From NCBI GenBank assembly GCA_934533135.1, contig CAKTBG010000008.1, positions 8,030 through 72,029 on the forward strand: a stretch of DNA of 64,000 bases. The letters are read 5' to 3'. Positions 16,864 to 25,724 of the stretch are shown one piece after another. The stretch is from an uncultured Faecalibacterium sp. (GTDB taxonomy: Bacteria > Bacillota > Clostridia > Oscillospirales > Ruminococcaceae). A program made the translations under genes and the position numbers. Below the pieces are notes generated by a model. The model had not been told where the DNA came from and did no database searches. It saw only the letters and a list, made by a program, of their open reading frames with translations. Each line of letters starts with the position of its first letter. Position 1 is the stretch's first letter.

Positions 16864-17712
16864 TTAGCGCAGATCGGTGGTAGCGATGTTGTCCATGTCG
16901 TCAAACTCCATGTTCTCGCCGCCCATTGCCCAAATAAAGGTGTAATTTGAGGTGCCGACGCCGCTGTGGATGCTCCAGGAAGGGCTGATGACCGCATCCT
17001 CGTTGTGCATCACGATGTGGCGGGTCTGTGTGGGCTCACCGCACATGTGGAACACCACCTGTCCCTCGGGCAGTTCAAAGTAGGTGTAGATCTCCATCCG
17101 CCGCTCGTGGGTGTGGCTGGGCATCGTGTTCCAGTTGGAACCCGGCTCCAGTGCCGTCATACCCATGCTCAGCTGGCAGGTCTTGAGGACATCCGGGTGA
17201 ATGAACTGGTTGATGGTGCGCTTGTTGCAGGTCTCGACGCTGCCCAGAGGACGATGGTTTGCATCGGCCATCTTGATCAGACGGGTCTCGTAAGAGCAGT
17301 GTGCCGGGGCGGAGACCATGTAGAACTTGGCGGGATGCGCCGGATCAGCGGAAGCAAAGGTGACTTCCTTGGTGCCCTTGGTGATGTACAGGCAGTCCTT
17401 ATAGCCCAGCTTGTACTCCACACCGTCGGCCACCACGATGCCGGTGGAATCCTTGCCGATGTTGAACATTCCGATCTCGCGGCGTTCGAGGAAGTAGTGG
17501 GTGCCGAAGTTGGCCCACACGTCGATGCCCTTGTCGATCGAGACCGTCTCATGCACAGGCATACAGCCCAGAGTCACCATGCGGTCCACATGGCTGTAGA
17601 CCGCCACGACCTCATCGGCCTTGTACAGGCCGGTGATCAGCATTTCATCCCGCATTTCCTCGGTGGTGTAACGCTTGAAGTCTTTCTGGTTGCAGGAATA
17701 ACGGATATCCAT
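16864..17712 (-). CDS. kduI: 5-dehydro-4-deoxy-D-glucuronate isomerase
   Basis: 282 residues, normal length. A cupin-fold zinc enzyme that isomerises 5-keto-4-deoxyuronate to 2,5-diketo-3-deoxygluconate. Metal ligands are probably the two His and the Glu in PSHTHERRMEIY and the His of WSIHSGVG. The C-terminus (TFIWAMGGENMEFDDMD) is highly family-specific. KduI acts on unsaturated uronates released by lyases from pectin or glycosaminoglycans, but no lyase or unsaturated glucuronyl hydrolase is seen here. Confidence 0.93.
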   Translation of the reverse strand: MDIRYSCNQKDFKRYTTEEMRDEMLITGLYKADEVVAVYSHVDRMVTLGCMPVHETVSIDKGIDVWANFGTHYFLERREIGMFNIGKDSTGIVVADGVEYKLGYKDCLYITKGTKEVTFASADPAHPAKFYMVSAPAHCSYETRLIKMADANHRPLGSVETCNKRTINQFIHPDVLKTCQLSMGMTALEPGSNWNTMPSHTHERRMEIYTYFELPEGQVVFHMCGEPTQTRHIVMHNEDAVISPSWSIHSGVGTSNYTFIWAMGGENMEFDDMDNIATTDLR

Positions 17713-17730
17713 TTCGGAATCCTCCCGCGA

Positions 17731-18756
17731 TTACCGCTGGATACGGCCGGAACCGTCGCCGCCAGCCAGCTTCTCGACCTCGGAAACGGTGACCATGTTG
17801 TAGTCGCCCTCGATGGAGTGCTTCAGAGCGGAAGCAGCCACGGCGAACTCAACAGCCTCCTGGGTGCTCTTGCCGTTCAGCAGAGCGTAGATCAGGCCGC
17901 CGCCGAAGGAGTCGCCGCCGCCAACGCGGTCGATGATCTTCAGCTCGTACTTCTTGGAGAAGCAGTACTCGTCGGAAGCGACGTCGTACAGCATGGCACT
18001 CCAGCCGTTCTCGGAAGCGTTGTGAGACTCGCGCAGGGTGATGGCGACCTTCTCGAAGTGGAACTTGTCCGCCAGCTGCTTGGCAACGCTCTTGTAGCCC
18101 TCAGCGTTCAGCTTGCCGCCGTAGATGTCGGTGGACTCAGCCTCGATGCCGAACACGTCCTTTGCGTCCTCCTCGTTGGAGATGCAGACGTCCACATACT
18201 GGCACAGCTCGGTCATAGCAGCACGAGCCTGCTCACGGGTCCACAGCTTGCCGCGGTAGTTCAGGTCGCAGCTGATCTTCACGCCGCGAGCCTTTGCAGC
18301 CTTGCAAGCCTCGAGGCAGATCTCAACGACGTTCTGACCCAGAGCCGGGGTGATGCCGGTGAAGTGGAACCAATCGACGCCCTCGAAGATCTTGTCCCAG
18401 TTGAAGTCAGCGGGCTGAGCCAGCTGGATCGCGCTGTTGGCACGGTCGTAGATGCAGACGGAACCACGCTGAGAAGCACCCTTCTCGTTGTAGTAGATGC
18501 CCACACGGTCGCCGCCGCGGACGATCATGCTGGTGTCCACACCGTAGCGGCGCAGGCTGTTGATGGCGGCCTGACCGATGGCGTGAGCGGGCAGCTTGGT
18601 GACGAAGGCAGCGTCAACGCCGTAGTTTGCCAGAGAGACAGCGACGTTTGCCTCGCCGCCGCCGAAGGTAAACTCCAGATTGTTGGCCTGAACGAAACGC
18701 TCGTAGTTGAACGGCTGCAGACGGACCATCAGTTCGCCAAAAGTAACGACTTTCAT
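17731..18756 (-). CDS. kdgK: 2-keto-3-deoxygluconate kinase, PfkB family
   Basis: 341 residues. A ribokinase-fold sugar kinase: N-terminal FGELMVRLQP, substrate motif FGGGEANVAVSLANYG, and the C-terminal anion-hole/catalytic motif DRVGGGDSFGGG with the catalytic Asp present. It phosphorylates 2-keto-3-deoxygluconate for cleavage by the aldolase encoded just upstream. AAAGGAG precedes the start. Confidence 0.9.
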   Translation of the reverse strand: MKVVTFGELMVRLQPFNYERFVQANNLEFTFGGGEANVAVSLANYGVDAAFVTKLPAHAIGQAAINSLRRYGVDTSMIVRGGDRVGIYYNEKGASQRGSVCIYDRANSAIQLAQPADFNWDKIFEGVDWFHFTGITPALGQNVVEICLEACKAAKARGVKISCDLNYRGKLWTREQARAAMTELCQYVDVCISNEEDAKDVFGIEAESTDIYGGKLNAEGYKSVAKQLADKFHFEKVAITLRESHNASENGWSAMLYDVASDEYCFSKKYELKIIDRVGGGDSFGGGLIYALLNGKSTQEAVEFAVAASALKHSIEGDYNMVTVSEVEKLAGGDGSGRIQR

Positions 18757-18850
18757 TGTGGTTTCTCCTTTTTTAAACAGTAAGTGTTGGGTATATCATC
18801 CCGCCGCAGGGTGCTCCCGGTGCGGCGGCAATATCGGATCTTTATAAGAG

Positions 18851-19813
18851 TTAGGCCTGAACGAGGTGGAACGCAAAGCCTGCGATCTCGTCTGCGAAGT
18901 AGCAGGCGACGGTCTTGCCGTTCTTGACGTTCTTGCTGTCGAGGTCAAACTTGACGCCGCGCTGGGTCAGGTGATAGATGGCGCGGTCCACGTTGTTGCA
19001 GCCGATGGCGATGTGGCCATTGGTGCCGCGGCCCGGCTTCTTCATGATCTCGAACTCCTTGTTGCCGACGAAGATGCTGGAGTTGCCCGGGGCGACCTTC
19101 ATGTTCAGCAGACCGCCGATCAGGTTGGCGACCTTCATGGCCTCTTCCTCGTTGCCGGTGTTGATGCCGACGTGCATCAGCTTCAGACCCAGCATGGTAT
19201 CAACGGCTTCCTTGCTCTGTGCGGTGATCTTGGCCCAATCGCCGGCCTTGATGACATCGCTCTTGCACATCCAGGTGCCGCCGACGGCGAAGATCTGGTC
19301 ATAGCCCAGATAATCGTTGACGTTCTTGGCGTTGACGCCGCCGGTGCACATCCAGCGGGCACCCTTCAGGGCTGCGCCGATGTTCTTCAGCATACCGACG
19401 CCGCCGTTGGCCTCAGCCGGGAAGAACTTCAGAGCCTCGCAGCCGAGGTTCATGGCCTGCTGCATCTCGCCTGCAGAGGCGGTGCCGGGCATCATGATGC
19501 CGCCCTTGGCGATGACGTGCTTGCAGACTTCGGGGTCGAAGCCGGGAGCAACGATGAAGGAAGCACCGGCTGCCATGGCACGGTCAGCCTGCTCGCAGGT
19601 CAGGACGGTGCCTGCGCCCAGCAGCATCTCGGGCATCTCCTCGTGGATCTTGCGGATGCACTCCTCGGCACAAGCCGTGCGGAAGGTGACCTCAGCAGCG
19701 GGCAGACCACCCTCAGCCAGAGCCTTGCACAGGGGCAGAGCCTCGTCCACGCTGTTAAATGCAATAACAGGGATAATGCCGATCTGATAGACCTTTTCTA
19801 CGATGGGATTCAT
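18851..19813 (-). CDS. eda: KDPG aldolase fused to a C-terminal glyoxalase/VOC-like domain
   Basis: 320 residues, against about 205-215 for a normal KDPG aldolase. The start at 19813 follows AAGGAG. Residues 1-205 are a class I KDPG/KHG aldolase (IIPVIAFNSVDEALPL, VTFRTACAEE, LGAGTVLTCEQADRA, LKFFPAEANGG with the Schiff-base Lys, MCTGGVNAKNVNDYL). Residues about 215-320 form a compact domain beginning LMHVGINTGNEEEA and ending ADEIAGFAFHLVQA, which looks like a vicinal-oxygen-chelate fold. Only one of its possible metal-ligand positions (the first His) is obvious, so it may be structural. It is the first gene of the kdu operon. Confidence 0.85.
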   Translation of the reverse strand: MNPIVEKVYQIGIIPVIAFNSVDEALPLCKALAEGGLPAAEVTFRTACAEECIRKIHEEMPEMLLGAGTVLTCEQADRAMAAGASFIVAPGFDPEVCKHVIAKGGIMMPGTASAGEMQQAMNLGCEALKFFPAEANGGVGMLKNIGAALKGARWMCTGGVNAKNVNDYLGYDQIFAVGGTWMCKSDVIKAGDWAKITAQSKEAVDTMLGLKLMHVGINTGNEEEAMKVANLIGGLLNMKVAPGNSSIFVGNKEFEIMKKPGRGTNGHIAIGCNNVDRAIYHLTQRGVKFDLDSKNVKNGKTVACYFADEIAGFAFHLVQA

Positions 19814-19882
19814 AAACGCATTCTCCTTCTTAAATTTTAAAACTCTCCGAGTAGGCGGGAGCACCGATCCGGGCATACCAAT

Positions 19883-19933
19883 CCCGCCGTACACTTGTAA
19901 TATTAGTATAAACTACGGCGGGAAGTTTGGTAA
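19883..19933 (-). promoter_or_regulatory. promoter of the eda-kdgK-kduI-kduD operon with palindrome
   Basis: On the minus strand TTACCA (19928-19933), 17 bases, TATACT (19905-19910). CCCGCCGTA (19883-19891) and TACGGCGGG (19914-19922) are perfect 9-base arms bracketing the -10, likely an operator or a leader hairpin. Confidence 0.6.
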
Positions 19934-19964
19934 TGCTCAACAAGCACAATGTTTTGCATAAGAG

Positions 19965-19974
19965 CTTGTATACA
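19965..19974 (-). promoter_or_regulatory. candidate GntR-type operator of the kdu operon
   Basis: The minus strand reads TGTATACAAG. GTATACAAG occurs again at 22740-22748 upstream of uxuA in the same orientation to the gene. The core TGTATACA is a perfect palindrome. The FadR-type regulator encoded at 21800 is the obvious candidate to bind both. Confidence 0.45.
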
Positions 19975-19995
19975 TTGCACAAAAATGCCGAAGGC

Positions 19996-20904
19996 TCAGA
20001 GGTTCAGCCGCCGGAACAGCTCGGCAATGCCGTCGTGATCGCAGTCGTTTTCGCTCACAAGGTCGGCCAGAGCCTTGATCTGGGGCATCCCGTTGGCCAT
20101 GACTGCGGCGACGCCGGCCTTTTCCAGCATGGCGCGGTCATTCTCGCTGTCGCCGATGGCAACGGTGGCTTCACGGGGGATGCCCAGCTGGTCGGCCAGC
20201 ATCAGCAGGGCAGAGCCTTTGTCGATGCCGCGGGGGGTGATCTCGATGTTTTCGGGGCAGCCCTGCACGACCTCCACATCCTGCAAAGCGAGGAAGTGGG
20301 GCAGGGCGGCCTGCGCCTTCTCCCGGGTCTCGAAGAACATACAGAACTTCTCCACCGCGTGGGCGTGGCGGCTCATCCATTCGGCGAGATCCCGCACCAC
20401 CAGAAAGCGGCCGTCGTCGGGCTGGTTGGCCTCGGTGGACTTCCGCTTGGCGAAGCGGGCGGTCAGGCAGCGGATGCCGTGTTCGTCCTTGATGGAGTAG
20501 CCGTCCGAGAAAACGCTCATCTCGCCGTCGTATTCCTGAAAAAGCGCGAACACCTCCCGGGCTTTCTGCACCGGGAAAACATTCTGGATCAGGCAGATGG
20601 GGTCGCTGGTCTCCCGCTCGGCGGCATTGGAGTAGCGGCTGTACACGCAGCCCAGCGGATCGCTGCCCAGATCCCAGACCGAAGCTCCGTTGGAGGTGAT
20701 GGCGTACCGGATGCCGGGCAGCTGCGCAACCACTGGCGGCAGGTTGGCCAGCGGACGGCCGGTGGCGGGCAGCACCACCACACCGTGGGATACGGCTGCG
20801 GCAATGGCCTGCCGGGTGAGGGGAGAGATCCCCGACTGATGGTTCAGAAGCGTGCCGTCGAGGTCGAGGGCGACCAGACGGAGCGAAACAGTGGATTGTG
20901 ACAT
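19996..20904 (-). CDS. HAD-superfamily hydrolase, Cof-type
   Basis: 302 residues; the start at 20904 follows AGGAG. Motif I ALDLDGTLLN, motif II region LPATGRPL, and the end block GDSENDRAMLEKAGVAAVMANG are those of Cof-type HAD phosphatases (class IIB cap). They dephosphorylate sugar phosphates or cofactors; the substrate is not predictable. It is divergent from a PAP2-like gene with back-to-back promoters. Confidence 0.88.
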   Translation of the reverse strand: MSQSTVSLRLVALDLDGTLLNHQSGISPLTRQAIAAAVSHGVVVLPATGRPLANLPPVVAQLPGIRYAITSNGASVWDLGSDPLGCVYSRYSNAAERETSDPICLIQNVFPVQKAREVFALFQEYDGEMSVFSDGYSIKDEHGIRCLTARFAKRKSTEANQPDDGRFLVVRDLAEWMSRHAHAVEKFCMFFETREKAQAALPHFLALQDVEVVQGCPENIEITPRGIDKGSALLMLADQLGIPREATVAIGDSENDRAMLEKAGVAAVMANGMPQIKALADLVSENDCDHDGIAELFRRLNL

Positions 20905-20941
20905 GAGAGCTCCTATTCTTTCCAATGAAAACGATACCTTT

Positions 20942-20991
20942 ATTCTATACGATAATCTCCGATTGCGCAAGCCGTCCGGATGTGGTAAAAT
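20942..20991. promoter_or_regulatory. divergent promoters sharing a palindromic -35
   Basis: Forward: TTGCGC (20963-20968), 17 bases, TAAAAT (20986-20991), for the PAP2 gene. Reverse: TTGCGC (20965-20970), 17 bases, TAGAAT (20942-20947), for the HAD gene. The palindrome TTGCGCAA provides both -35 boxes. Confidence 0.6.
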
Positions 20992-21026
20992 AAAGCGTCT
21001 CAGAATAAAATTATAGGAGAAATGCA

Positions 21027-21668
21027 ATGGATCTGCATACGCTGCGGGCAAACTGCCGCCCGCACCTCTGGTTTCAGCTTTACTGGGTGATCTACCTGAT
21101 CTGGTTCTTCTGGCTGGATCTGACCGTAAAAAACCCAAAATACATTATCCACAGCCCCATCGACGACCTCATCCCCTTCAACGAGTGGTTCGTCTTCCCC
21201 TATTGCAGCTGGTTTTTGCTGCTGGCGGGGGTCACGGCACTGCTGTGGTGGTGCGATACCGCCAGCTATGACAAACTCTGCCTGATGATGTTCTCCGGGA
21301 TGACCTTCTGCCTGATCGTTTACATGGTGCTGCCGAATGGTCTGGACATCCGGCCGACCGCCGAAGCCGTCGGCCGGGATAACCTTGCCATGACGATCAT
21401 GAAGATGCTCTGGAGCGCGGACGCCTCGGTCAATGTCTGCCCATCCATCCACTGCCAGAGTTCTGGCTGCATGGCACTGGCGTTCTCGCAGAGCAGGCTG
21501 GCGAAAGACCGCCCGGGCTGGAAGGTGCTGGCCTGGGTCTGGGCTGGCCTGATTTGCGCCTCCACCGTGTTTACCAAGCAGCACTCTATTATAGATGTAG
21601 TCTGCGGTCTGGCACTGGTAGCCGTCTGGGTGCCGGTGCTTTACCGCCCTGCAAAGGCAAAAACGTAA
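21027..21668 (+). CDS. PAP2-superfamily membrane phosphatase
   Basis: 213 residues with about five to six membrane segments. The PAP2 catalytic signature is visible in the second half: CPSIHCQSS (motif 2, catalytic His) and TKQHSIIDVV (motif 3, nucleophile His). The N-terminal motif 1 is weak. It is most like the inositol-phosphorylceramide-synthase-type PAP2 proteins; a lipid phosphate substrate is likely. Confidence 0.85.
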   Translation: MDLHTLRANCRPHLWFQLYWVIYLIWFFWLDLTVKNPKYIIHSPIDDLIPFNEWFVFPYCSWFLLLAGVTALLWWCDTASYDKLCLMMFSGMTFCLIVYMVLPNGLDIRPTAEAVGRDNLAMTIMKMLWSADASVNVCPSIHCQSSGCMALAFSQSRLAKDRPGWKVLAWVWAGLICASTVFTKQHSIIDVVCGLALVAVWVPVLYRPAKAKT

Positions 21669-21697
21669 TTTTCGCTTGCCGATCTTTGCAAAACCTC

Positions 21698-21726
21698 TTG
21701 ACGCAAACGGGCAGCAGGCATACAAT
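21698..21726 (+). promoter_or_regulatory. promoter of the FadR-type regulator
   Basis: TTGACG (21698-21703), 17 bases, TACAAT (21721-21726). Confidence 0.7.
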
Positions 21727-21799
21727 AAAATTGGGATTGATATATCACGTTTTTAGCAGAAAATCCGATTTTTGAACCCGTTTGGAGGAGAGGAACTGT

Positions 21800-22474
21800 A
21801 TGGCAACGAAAAGTGCCCGGGAGGTCGCATACGAAACGGTCCGCAGCCGGATCATCACCATGGAGCTGAAACCCGGCGATGAGCTGAACGATCGTCTGCT
21901 GGCGCAGGAGCTTGGCATCAGCCGCACCCCGATGCGGGAAGCACTGATCATGCTCAACATTGCCCACATGGTCAACATCAAGCCCCAGAGCGGCACCCAT
22001 GTGGCCCCCATCGACCTCAAGCTGATGGAGATGGAGCAGTTTGCTCGCTTTACCTTAGAAAAGGAGCTGCTGGATCGGATCCGCGGCAGGCTGACCCCGG
22101 AACAGGAGGCCGCCTACCGCCAGAACATCGAGCAGTACCGCGCGCTGGAACGCCAGCCCGACGCCGAAAACCGGGAGACCCGGATGCTGGATCTGGACAA
22201 TGGTTTCCACCGGATGGCATTTGAGATCTGCGGGATGGAAGCACACTTCGACCATATGCTTTCCACCTTTCAGCACATCGAGCGGCTGCGCAAGTTCAGC
22301 CTCCAGACCGAAGAAAACAAATCGGTCTGCGCCGCCCACACCCGCATCCTTGAGGCGGTGCTCCACGGCTCGGAGGACGATGTCAGCCGGGCACTGAGCG
22401 ACCACCTGAACCGGTATAAGCTGTCGGTGGAGCAGGCGAAGAAGCATCACCCGGAATATTTTATCGAGGGGTGA
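21800..22474 (+). CDS. GntR family (FadR subfamily) regulator, probable hexuronate regulator
   Basis: 224 residues from 21800 with GGAGGAG upstream. The N-terminal winged helix (AYETVRSRIITMELKPGDELNDRLLAQELGIS, RTPMREAL) and an all-helical FCD effector domain with a likely metal-binding His/Asp set (DNGFHRMAFEICG, CAAHTRILEAVL) place it in the FadR/UxuR/KdgR group. It lies just upstream of uxuAB and close to the kdu operon, and GTATACAAG elements precede both, so it likely controls hexuronate use in response to a uronate intermediate (inferred). Confidence 0.85.
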   Translation: MATKSAREVAYETVRSRIITMELKPGDELNDRLLAQELGISRTPMREALIMLNIAHMVNIKPQSGTHVAPIDLKLMEMEQFARFTLEKELLDRIRGRLTPEQEAAYRQNIEQYRALERQPDAENRETRMLDLDNGFHRMAFEICGMEAHFDHMLSTFQHIERLRKFSLQTEENKSVCAAHTRILEAVLHGSEDDVSRALSDHLNRYKLSVEQAKKHHPEYFIEG

Positions 22475-22580
22475 CCCTCTCAGTCGCCTTCGGCGACAGC
22501 TGTCCTCCCTCTGTCGCTAACGCGACATCTCCCTCCGGCCGGAGGGAGTTTTTCCCAGAGTGGGAGCCCTTGGCAGGCCG
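22475..22580. repeat. palindromic intergenic repeat, copy 1
   Basis: Series of small hairpins: GTCGCC/GGCGAC, GTCGC/GCGAC and CTCCCTCCGG/CCGGAGGGAG, ending GAGCCCTTGGCAGGCCGG. It shares long identical blocks, in inverse orientation, with 34691-34854. No coding potential is seen. Confidence 0.75.
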
Positions 22581-22686
22581 GGAAAGTTTGTGCAGACCGC
22601 ACAGAGTGCAACTGGACAGAAAATGCTGGGTCCTGCGGTGCAAATAAAACATCTTCTTTGTTAAAATAAAATCAAAAGACACTTTG

Positions 22687-22733
22687 AAAGACGGCTGCAA
22701 AGGCGGAAAAACCGATTTGCAGTCGTCTTTTTG
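22687..22733 (+). terminator. terminator upstream of uxuA
   Basis: AAAGACGGCTGCAAA pairs with TTTGCAGTCGTCTTT (one G-T) and a T-run follows. It ends the regulator transcript. Confidence 0.75.
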
Positions 22734-22739
22734 TCTAAA

Positions 22740-22748
22740 GTATACAAG
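22740..22748 (+). promoter_or_regulatory. candidate GntR-type operator of uxuAB
   Basis: GTATACAAG, identical to the element upstream of the kdu operon (minus strand of 19965-19973), 30 bases before the -35 box of uxuA. Confidence 0.45.
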
Positions 22749-22778
22749 AAAAAACTCTAAAAAATGTCAAAACGCCAG

Positions 22779-22807
22779 TTGCAAAAATCAAACTGATATA
22801 TTAGAAT
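22779..22807 (+). promoter_or_regulatory. promoter of uxuAB
   Basis: TTGCAA (22779-22784), 17 bases, TAGAAT (22802-22807). Confidence 0.65.
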
Positions 22808-22878
22808 ATAAATTGAGAATGCACCACAGCGGTTGCTGTGGGCCAAAGCGAAGGGAACACAACAAGGAGGACCCCACT

Positions 22879-23979
22879 ATGCCTATGAAAATGGGTTGGC
22901 GTTGGTACGGTGAAGGCAACGATCCTGTCACCCTCAGCGACATCAAGCAGATCCCCGGCGTGACCAGCATCGTCTGGGCACTGCACGATAAGATGCCCGG
23001 CGAGATCTGGGAGATCGACGAGATCCAGAAGGTCGCAGATCAGATCCATGCCTATGGCTTTGATATGGACGTGGTCGAGTCGGTCAATGTCCACGATGAC
23101 ATCAAGATCGGCCTGCCCACCCGCGACAAATACATCGAGAATTACAAGCAGTGCATCCGCAATCTGTCCAAGTTCGGCGTCAAGGTCATCTGCTACAACT
23201 TCATGCCGATCTTCGACTGGACCCGCACCGACCTGTTCCACCCCGTAGGCGACGGCTCTACCGCCCTGTTCTACGAGAAGGCCAAGATCAAGGACGACTA
23301 CAAGTCCATGGCCGAATATATCCTGAGCTTTACCGAGAAATACAATATGACCTTCCCCGGCTGGGAGCCGGAGCGTATGGCAAAGCTGGACGAGCTGTTC
23401 AAGGCATACGCCCCTGTCACCAAGGAGAAGCTGTGGGAGAACCTGAAGTACTTCCTCGAGGCTCTGATGCCGACCTGCCGCGAGTGCAACATCAAGATGG
23501 CCATCCACATGGACGATCCCCCTTGGGATATCTTCGGCCTGCCCCGCCTGCTGGTGGATGCCCAGAGCATCGACCGCTTCCTGAGCATGGTGGACGATGA
23601 GTACAACTGCCTGACCCTCTGCTCCGGCAGCCTGAACGCAAACCCCGACAACAATGTTGCTGAGATCGTCCGCAAGCACTGCGACCGCATTGCATTTGCC
23701 CACATCCGCAACATCCACCACTTCCCCAACGGCGACTTCTCCGAGGCTGCTCACCGCGACTGCTGCGGCGAAACCGGCATCATCGAGATCCTGCGCGCCT
23801 ACCATGACGGCGGCTACGAGGGCTACATCCGTCCCGACCACGGCCGTCAGCTGTGGGAGGAAGGCCCCGGCAGCTGCCGCCCCGGTTACGGCAAGTATGA
23901 CCGTGCCCTCGGCATCCAGTATATGCTGGGTGTCTGGGATCTGCTGGATCGTCTGGATGAAGAGAAAAAGAAAGGCTGA
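22879..23979 (+). CDS. uxuA: mannonate dehydratase
   Basis: 366 residues; the start at 22879 follows AAGGAGG. It dehydrates D-mannonate to 2-keto-3-deoxygluconate, needing Fe(II)/Mn(II). Family features are WRWYGEGNDPVTLSDIKQIPGV at the start, the metal-site blocks AIHMDDPPWDIFGLPR, NIHHFPNGDFSE and the end block YIRPDHGRQLWEE. It is followed after 5 bases by uxuB. Its product is the substrate of the KdgK encoded at 17731. Confidence 0.95.
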   Translation: MPMKMGWRWYGEGNDPVTLSDIKQIPGVTSIVWALHDKMPGEIWEIDEIQKVADQIHAYGFDMDVVESVNVHDDIKIGLPTRDKYIENYKQCIRNLSKFGVKVICYNFMPIFDWTRTDLFHPVGDGSTALFYEKAKIKDDYKSMAEYILSFTEKYNMTFPGWEPERMAKLDELFKAYAPVTKEKLWENLKYFLEALMPTCRECNIKMAIHMDDPPWDIFGLPRLLVDAQSIDRFLSMVDDEYNCLTLCSGSLNANPDNNVAEIVRKHCDRIAFAHIRNIHHFPNGDFSEAAHRDCCGETGIIEILRAYHDGGYEGYIRPDHGRQLWEEGPGSCRPGYGKYDRALGIQYMLGVWDLLDRLDEEKKKG

Positions 23980-23984
23980 GCATT

Positions 23985-25571
23985 ATGAAGCTGTCTGATA
24001 TCAAGAACGGCAATCTGTCGGCTGCGTGGGCAGAAAAGGGCTATGAGCTGCCCAAATTCGACGTTGAGGCGGTCAAGGCCAAGACCCACGCCGAGCCCAC
24101 TTGGGTCCACTTTGGCGCGGGCAACATCTTCCGCGCATTCCCGGCTGCCATCCTCAACGAGGCTCTGAACAGCGGCAAGTATGACCGCGGCGTGATCGTG
24201 GCCGAGAGCTTTGACTACGAGATCATCGACAAGGCATACCGCCCCTACGACAACATGAGCCTGCTGGTCTGCCTGAAGTCCACCGGCGACATCGAGAAGA
24301 AGGTCATCGCCTCCGTTACCGAGAGCCTGAAGGCCGATTATTCCTTCGGCGAGGACTGGGCACGTCTGGTGGAGATCTTCCAGAACCCCAGCCTGCAGAT
24401 GATCTCCTTCACCATCACCGAGAAGGGCTACGGCGTTGCTCCGGCCGACCTCGAGCGCGGCCTGACCCCGGTTCTGGCCATGGGCAAGGTCACGGCTCTG
24501 CTGTACGAGCGTTTCAAGGCAGGCAAGCTGCCCCTGACCGTGCAGAGCATGGACAACTGCTCCCACAACGGCGATAAGGTCAAGAATGCCGTCCACACCT
24601 ACGCATCCAAGTGGGTCGAGCAGGGTCTTGTTCCGGCCGAGTTCCTCGCTTATGTGCAGGATGAGACCAAGGTGACCTTCCCGTGGAGCATGATCGACAA
24701 GATCACCCCGCGCCCCGATGCCAAGGTCCAGCAGATGCTGGCCGATGACGGCTTTGAGGACAACTACACCATCGTCACCGAGAAGCACACCTTCACCGCG
24801 CCCTTCGTCAACGCCGAGGAGACCGAGTATTTGTGCATCGAGGATCACTACACCAACGGTCGTCCTCCGCTGGAGCTGGGCGGTGTGCTCTACTGCGACC
24901 GCGAGACCGTGGACAAGATCGAGAAGATGAAGGTTTGCACCTGCCTGAACCCCCTGCACACGGCCATGTCCATCTATGGCTGTATGCTGGATTACACCCT
25001 CATCTCGGCAGAGATGGCCGACGAGGATCTGCGTGCCTTCATCCAGAAGATCGGCTACATCGAGGCGATGCCGGTCGTGGTCGATCCGGGCGTTCTGAAC
25101 CCCTATGAGTTCATCGGCGCGGTCATCAACCGCCGCCTGCCCAACCCCTTCATGCCCGACGCGCCCCAGCGCATCGCAACGGATACCTCCCAGAAGCTGG
25201 CCATCCGTTTTGGCGAGACCATCAAGGCTTATGAGGCACGCGGTCTGGACAAGTCGAACCTGATCCTGATCCCGCTGGTGCTGGCAGGCTATGCCCGTTA
25301 CCTGAAGGGTGTGGACGACAACGGCAAGCCGTTTGAGATCTCTCCCGATCCGTTGCTGGCAGAGCTGCAGGCCATCGTCGCTCCGCTGGAAGTCAAGGAA
25401 GGCGAGCAGGACTTCAGCTGCCTGAAGAAGCTGTACAGCCGCGCCGATGTGTTCGGCGTTGATCTGTACGCCGTTGGTCTGGGCGAGAAGATCGAGGGCA
25501 TGGTCAAGGAGCTGTACGCCGGCAACGGTGCCGTCCGCAAGACCCTGCACAAGTACACCGTCGCCCGCTGA
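23985..25571 (+). CDS. uxuB: fructuronate reductase, mannitol dehydrogenase family
   Basis: 528 residues. It reduces D-fructuronate to D-mannonate with NADH, feeding UxuA. The N-terminal nucleotide-binding part contains WVHFGAGNIFRAFPA and GVIVAESFDYE; the C-terminal catalytic domain contains KVCTCLNPLHTAM and the Lys/Asn region of polyol dehydrogenases. No glucuronate isomerase (uxaC) is in the window. A terminator follows. Confidence 0.9.
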   Translation: MKLSDIKNGNLSAAWAEKGYELPKFDVEAVKAKTHAEPTWVHFGAGNIFRAFPAAILNEALNSGKYDRGVIVAESFDYEIIDKAYRPYDNMSLLVCLKSTGDIEKKVIASVTESLKADYSFGEDWARLVEIFQNPSLQMISFTITEKGYGVAPADLERGLTPVLAMGKVTALLYERFKAGKLPLTVQSMDNCSHNGDKVKNAVHTYASKWVEQGLVPAEFLAYVQDETKVTFPWSMIDKITPRPDAKVQQMLADDGFEDNYTIVTEKHTFTAPFVNAEETEYLCIEDHYTNGRPPLELGGVLYCDRETVDKIEKMKVCTCLNPLHTAMSIYGCMLDYTLISAEMADEDLRAFIQKIGYIEAMPVVVDPGVLNPYEFIGAVINRRLPNPFMPDAPQRIATDTSQKLAIRFGETIKAYEARGLDKSNLILIPLVLAGYARYLKGVDDNGKPFEISPDPLLAELQAIVAPLEVKEGEQDFSCLKKLYSRADVFGVDLYAVGLGEKIEGMVKELYAGNGAVRKTLHKYTVAR

Positions 25572-25614
25572 TCCGGACGCGCTGTCTGGAACCCCTGAAA
25601 TAACTATCTACGTT

Positions 25615-25653
25615 CCCACGCTGCGTTTTGCTTTGCCGCAGCGTGGGTTTTTG
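25615..25653 (+). terminator. terminator of uxuAB
   Basis: CCCACGCTGCG pairs with CGCAGCGTGGG, followed by TTTTTG. Confidence 0.85.
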
Positions 25654-25658
25654 TTTGC

Positions 25659-25703
25659 AAAAAGGGAGCGGCCCCCGGAAATACCGGAGACGGCTCCCTT
25701 TTT
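25659..25703 (-). terminator. terminator of the leucine-rich-repeat/small ORF transcript
   Basis: AAAAAGGGAGC and GCTCCCTTTTT are perfect arms with a GC-rich inner part. It works on the minus strand and may also back up the uxuB terminator. Confidence 0.75.
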
Positions 25704-25724
25704 CAGGTGTGCTTTTCGGGTTGC

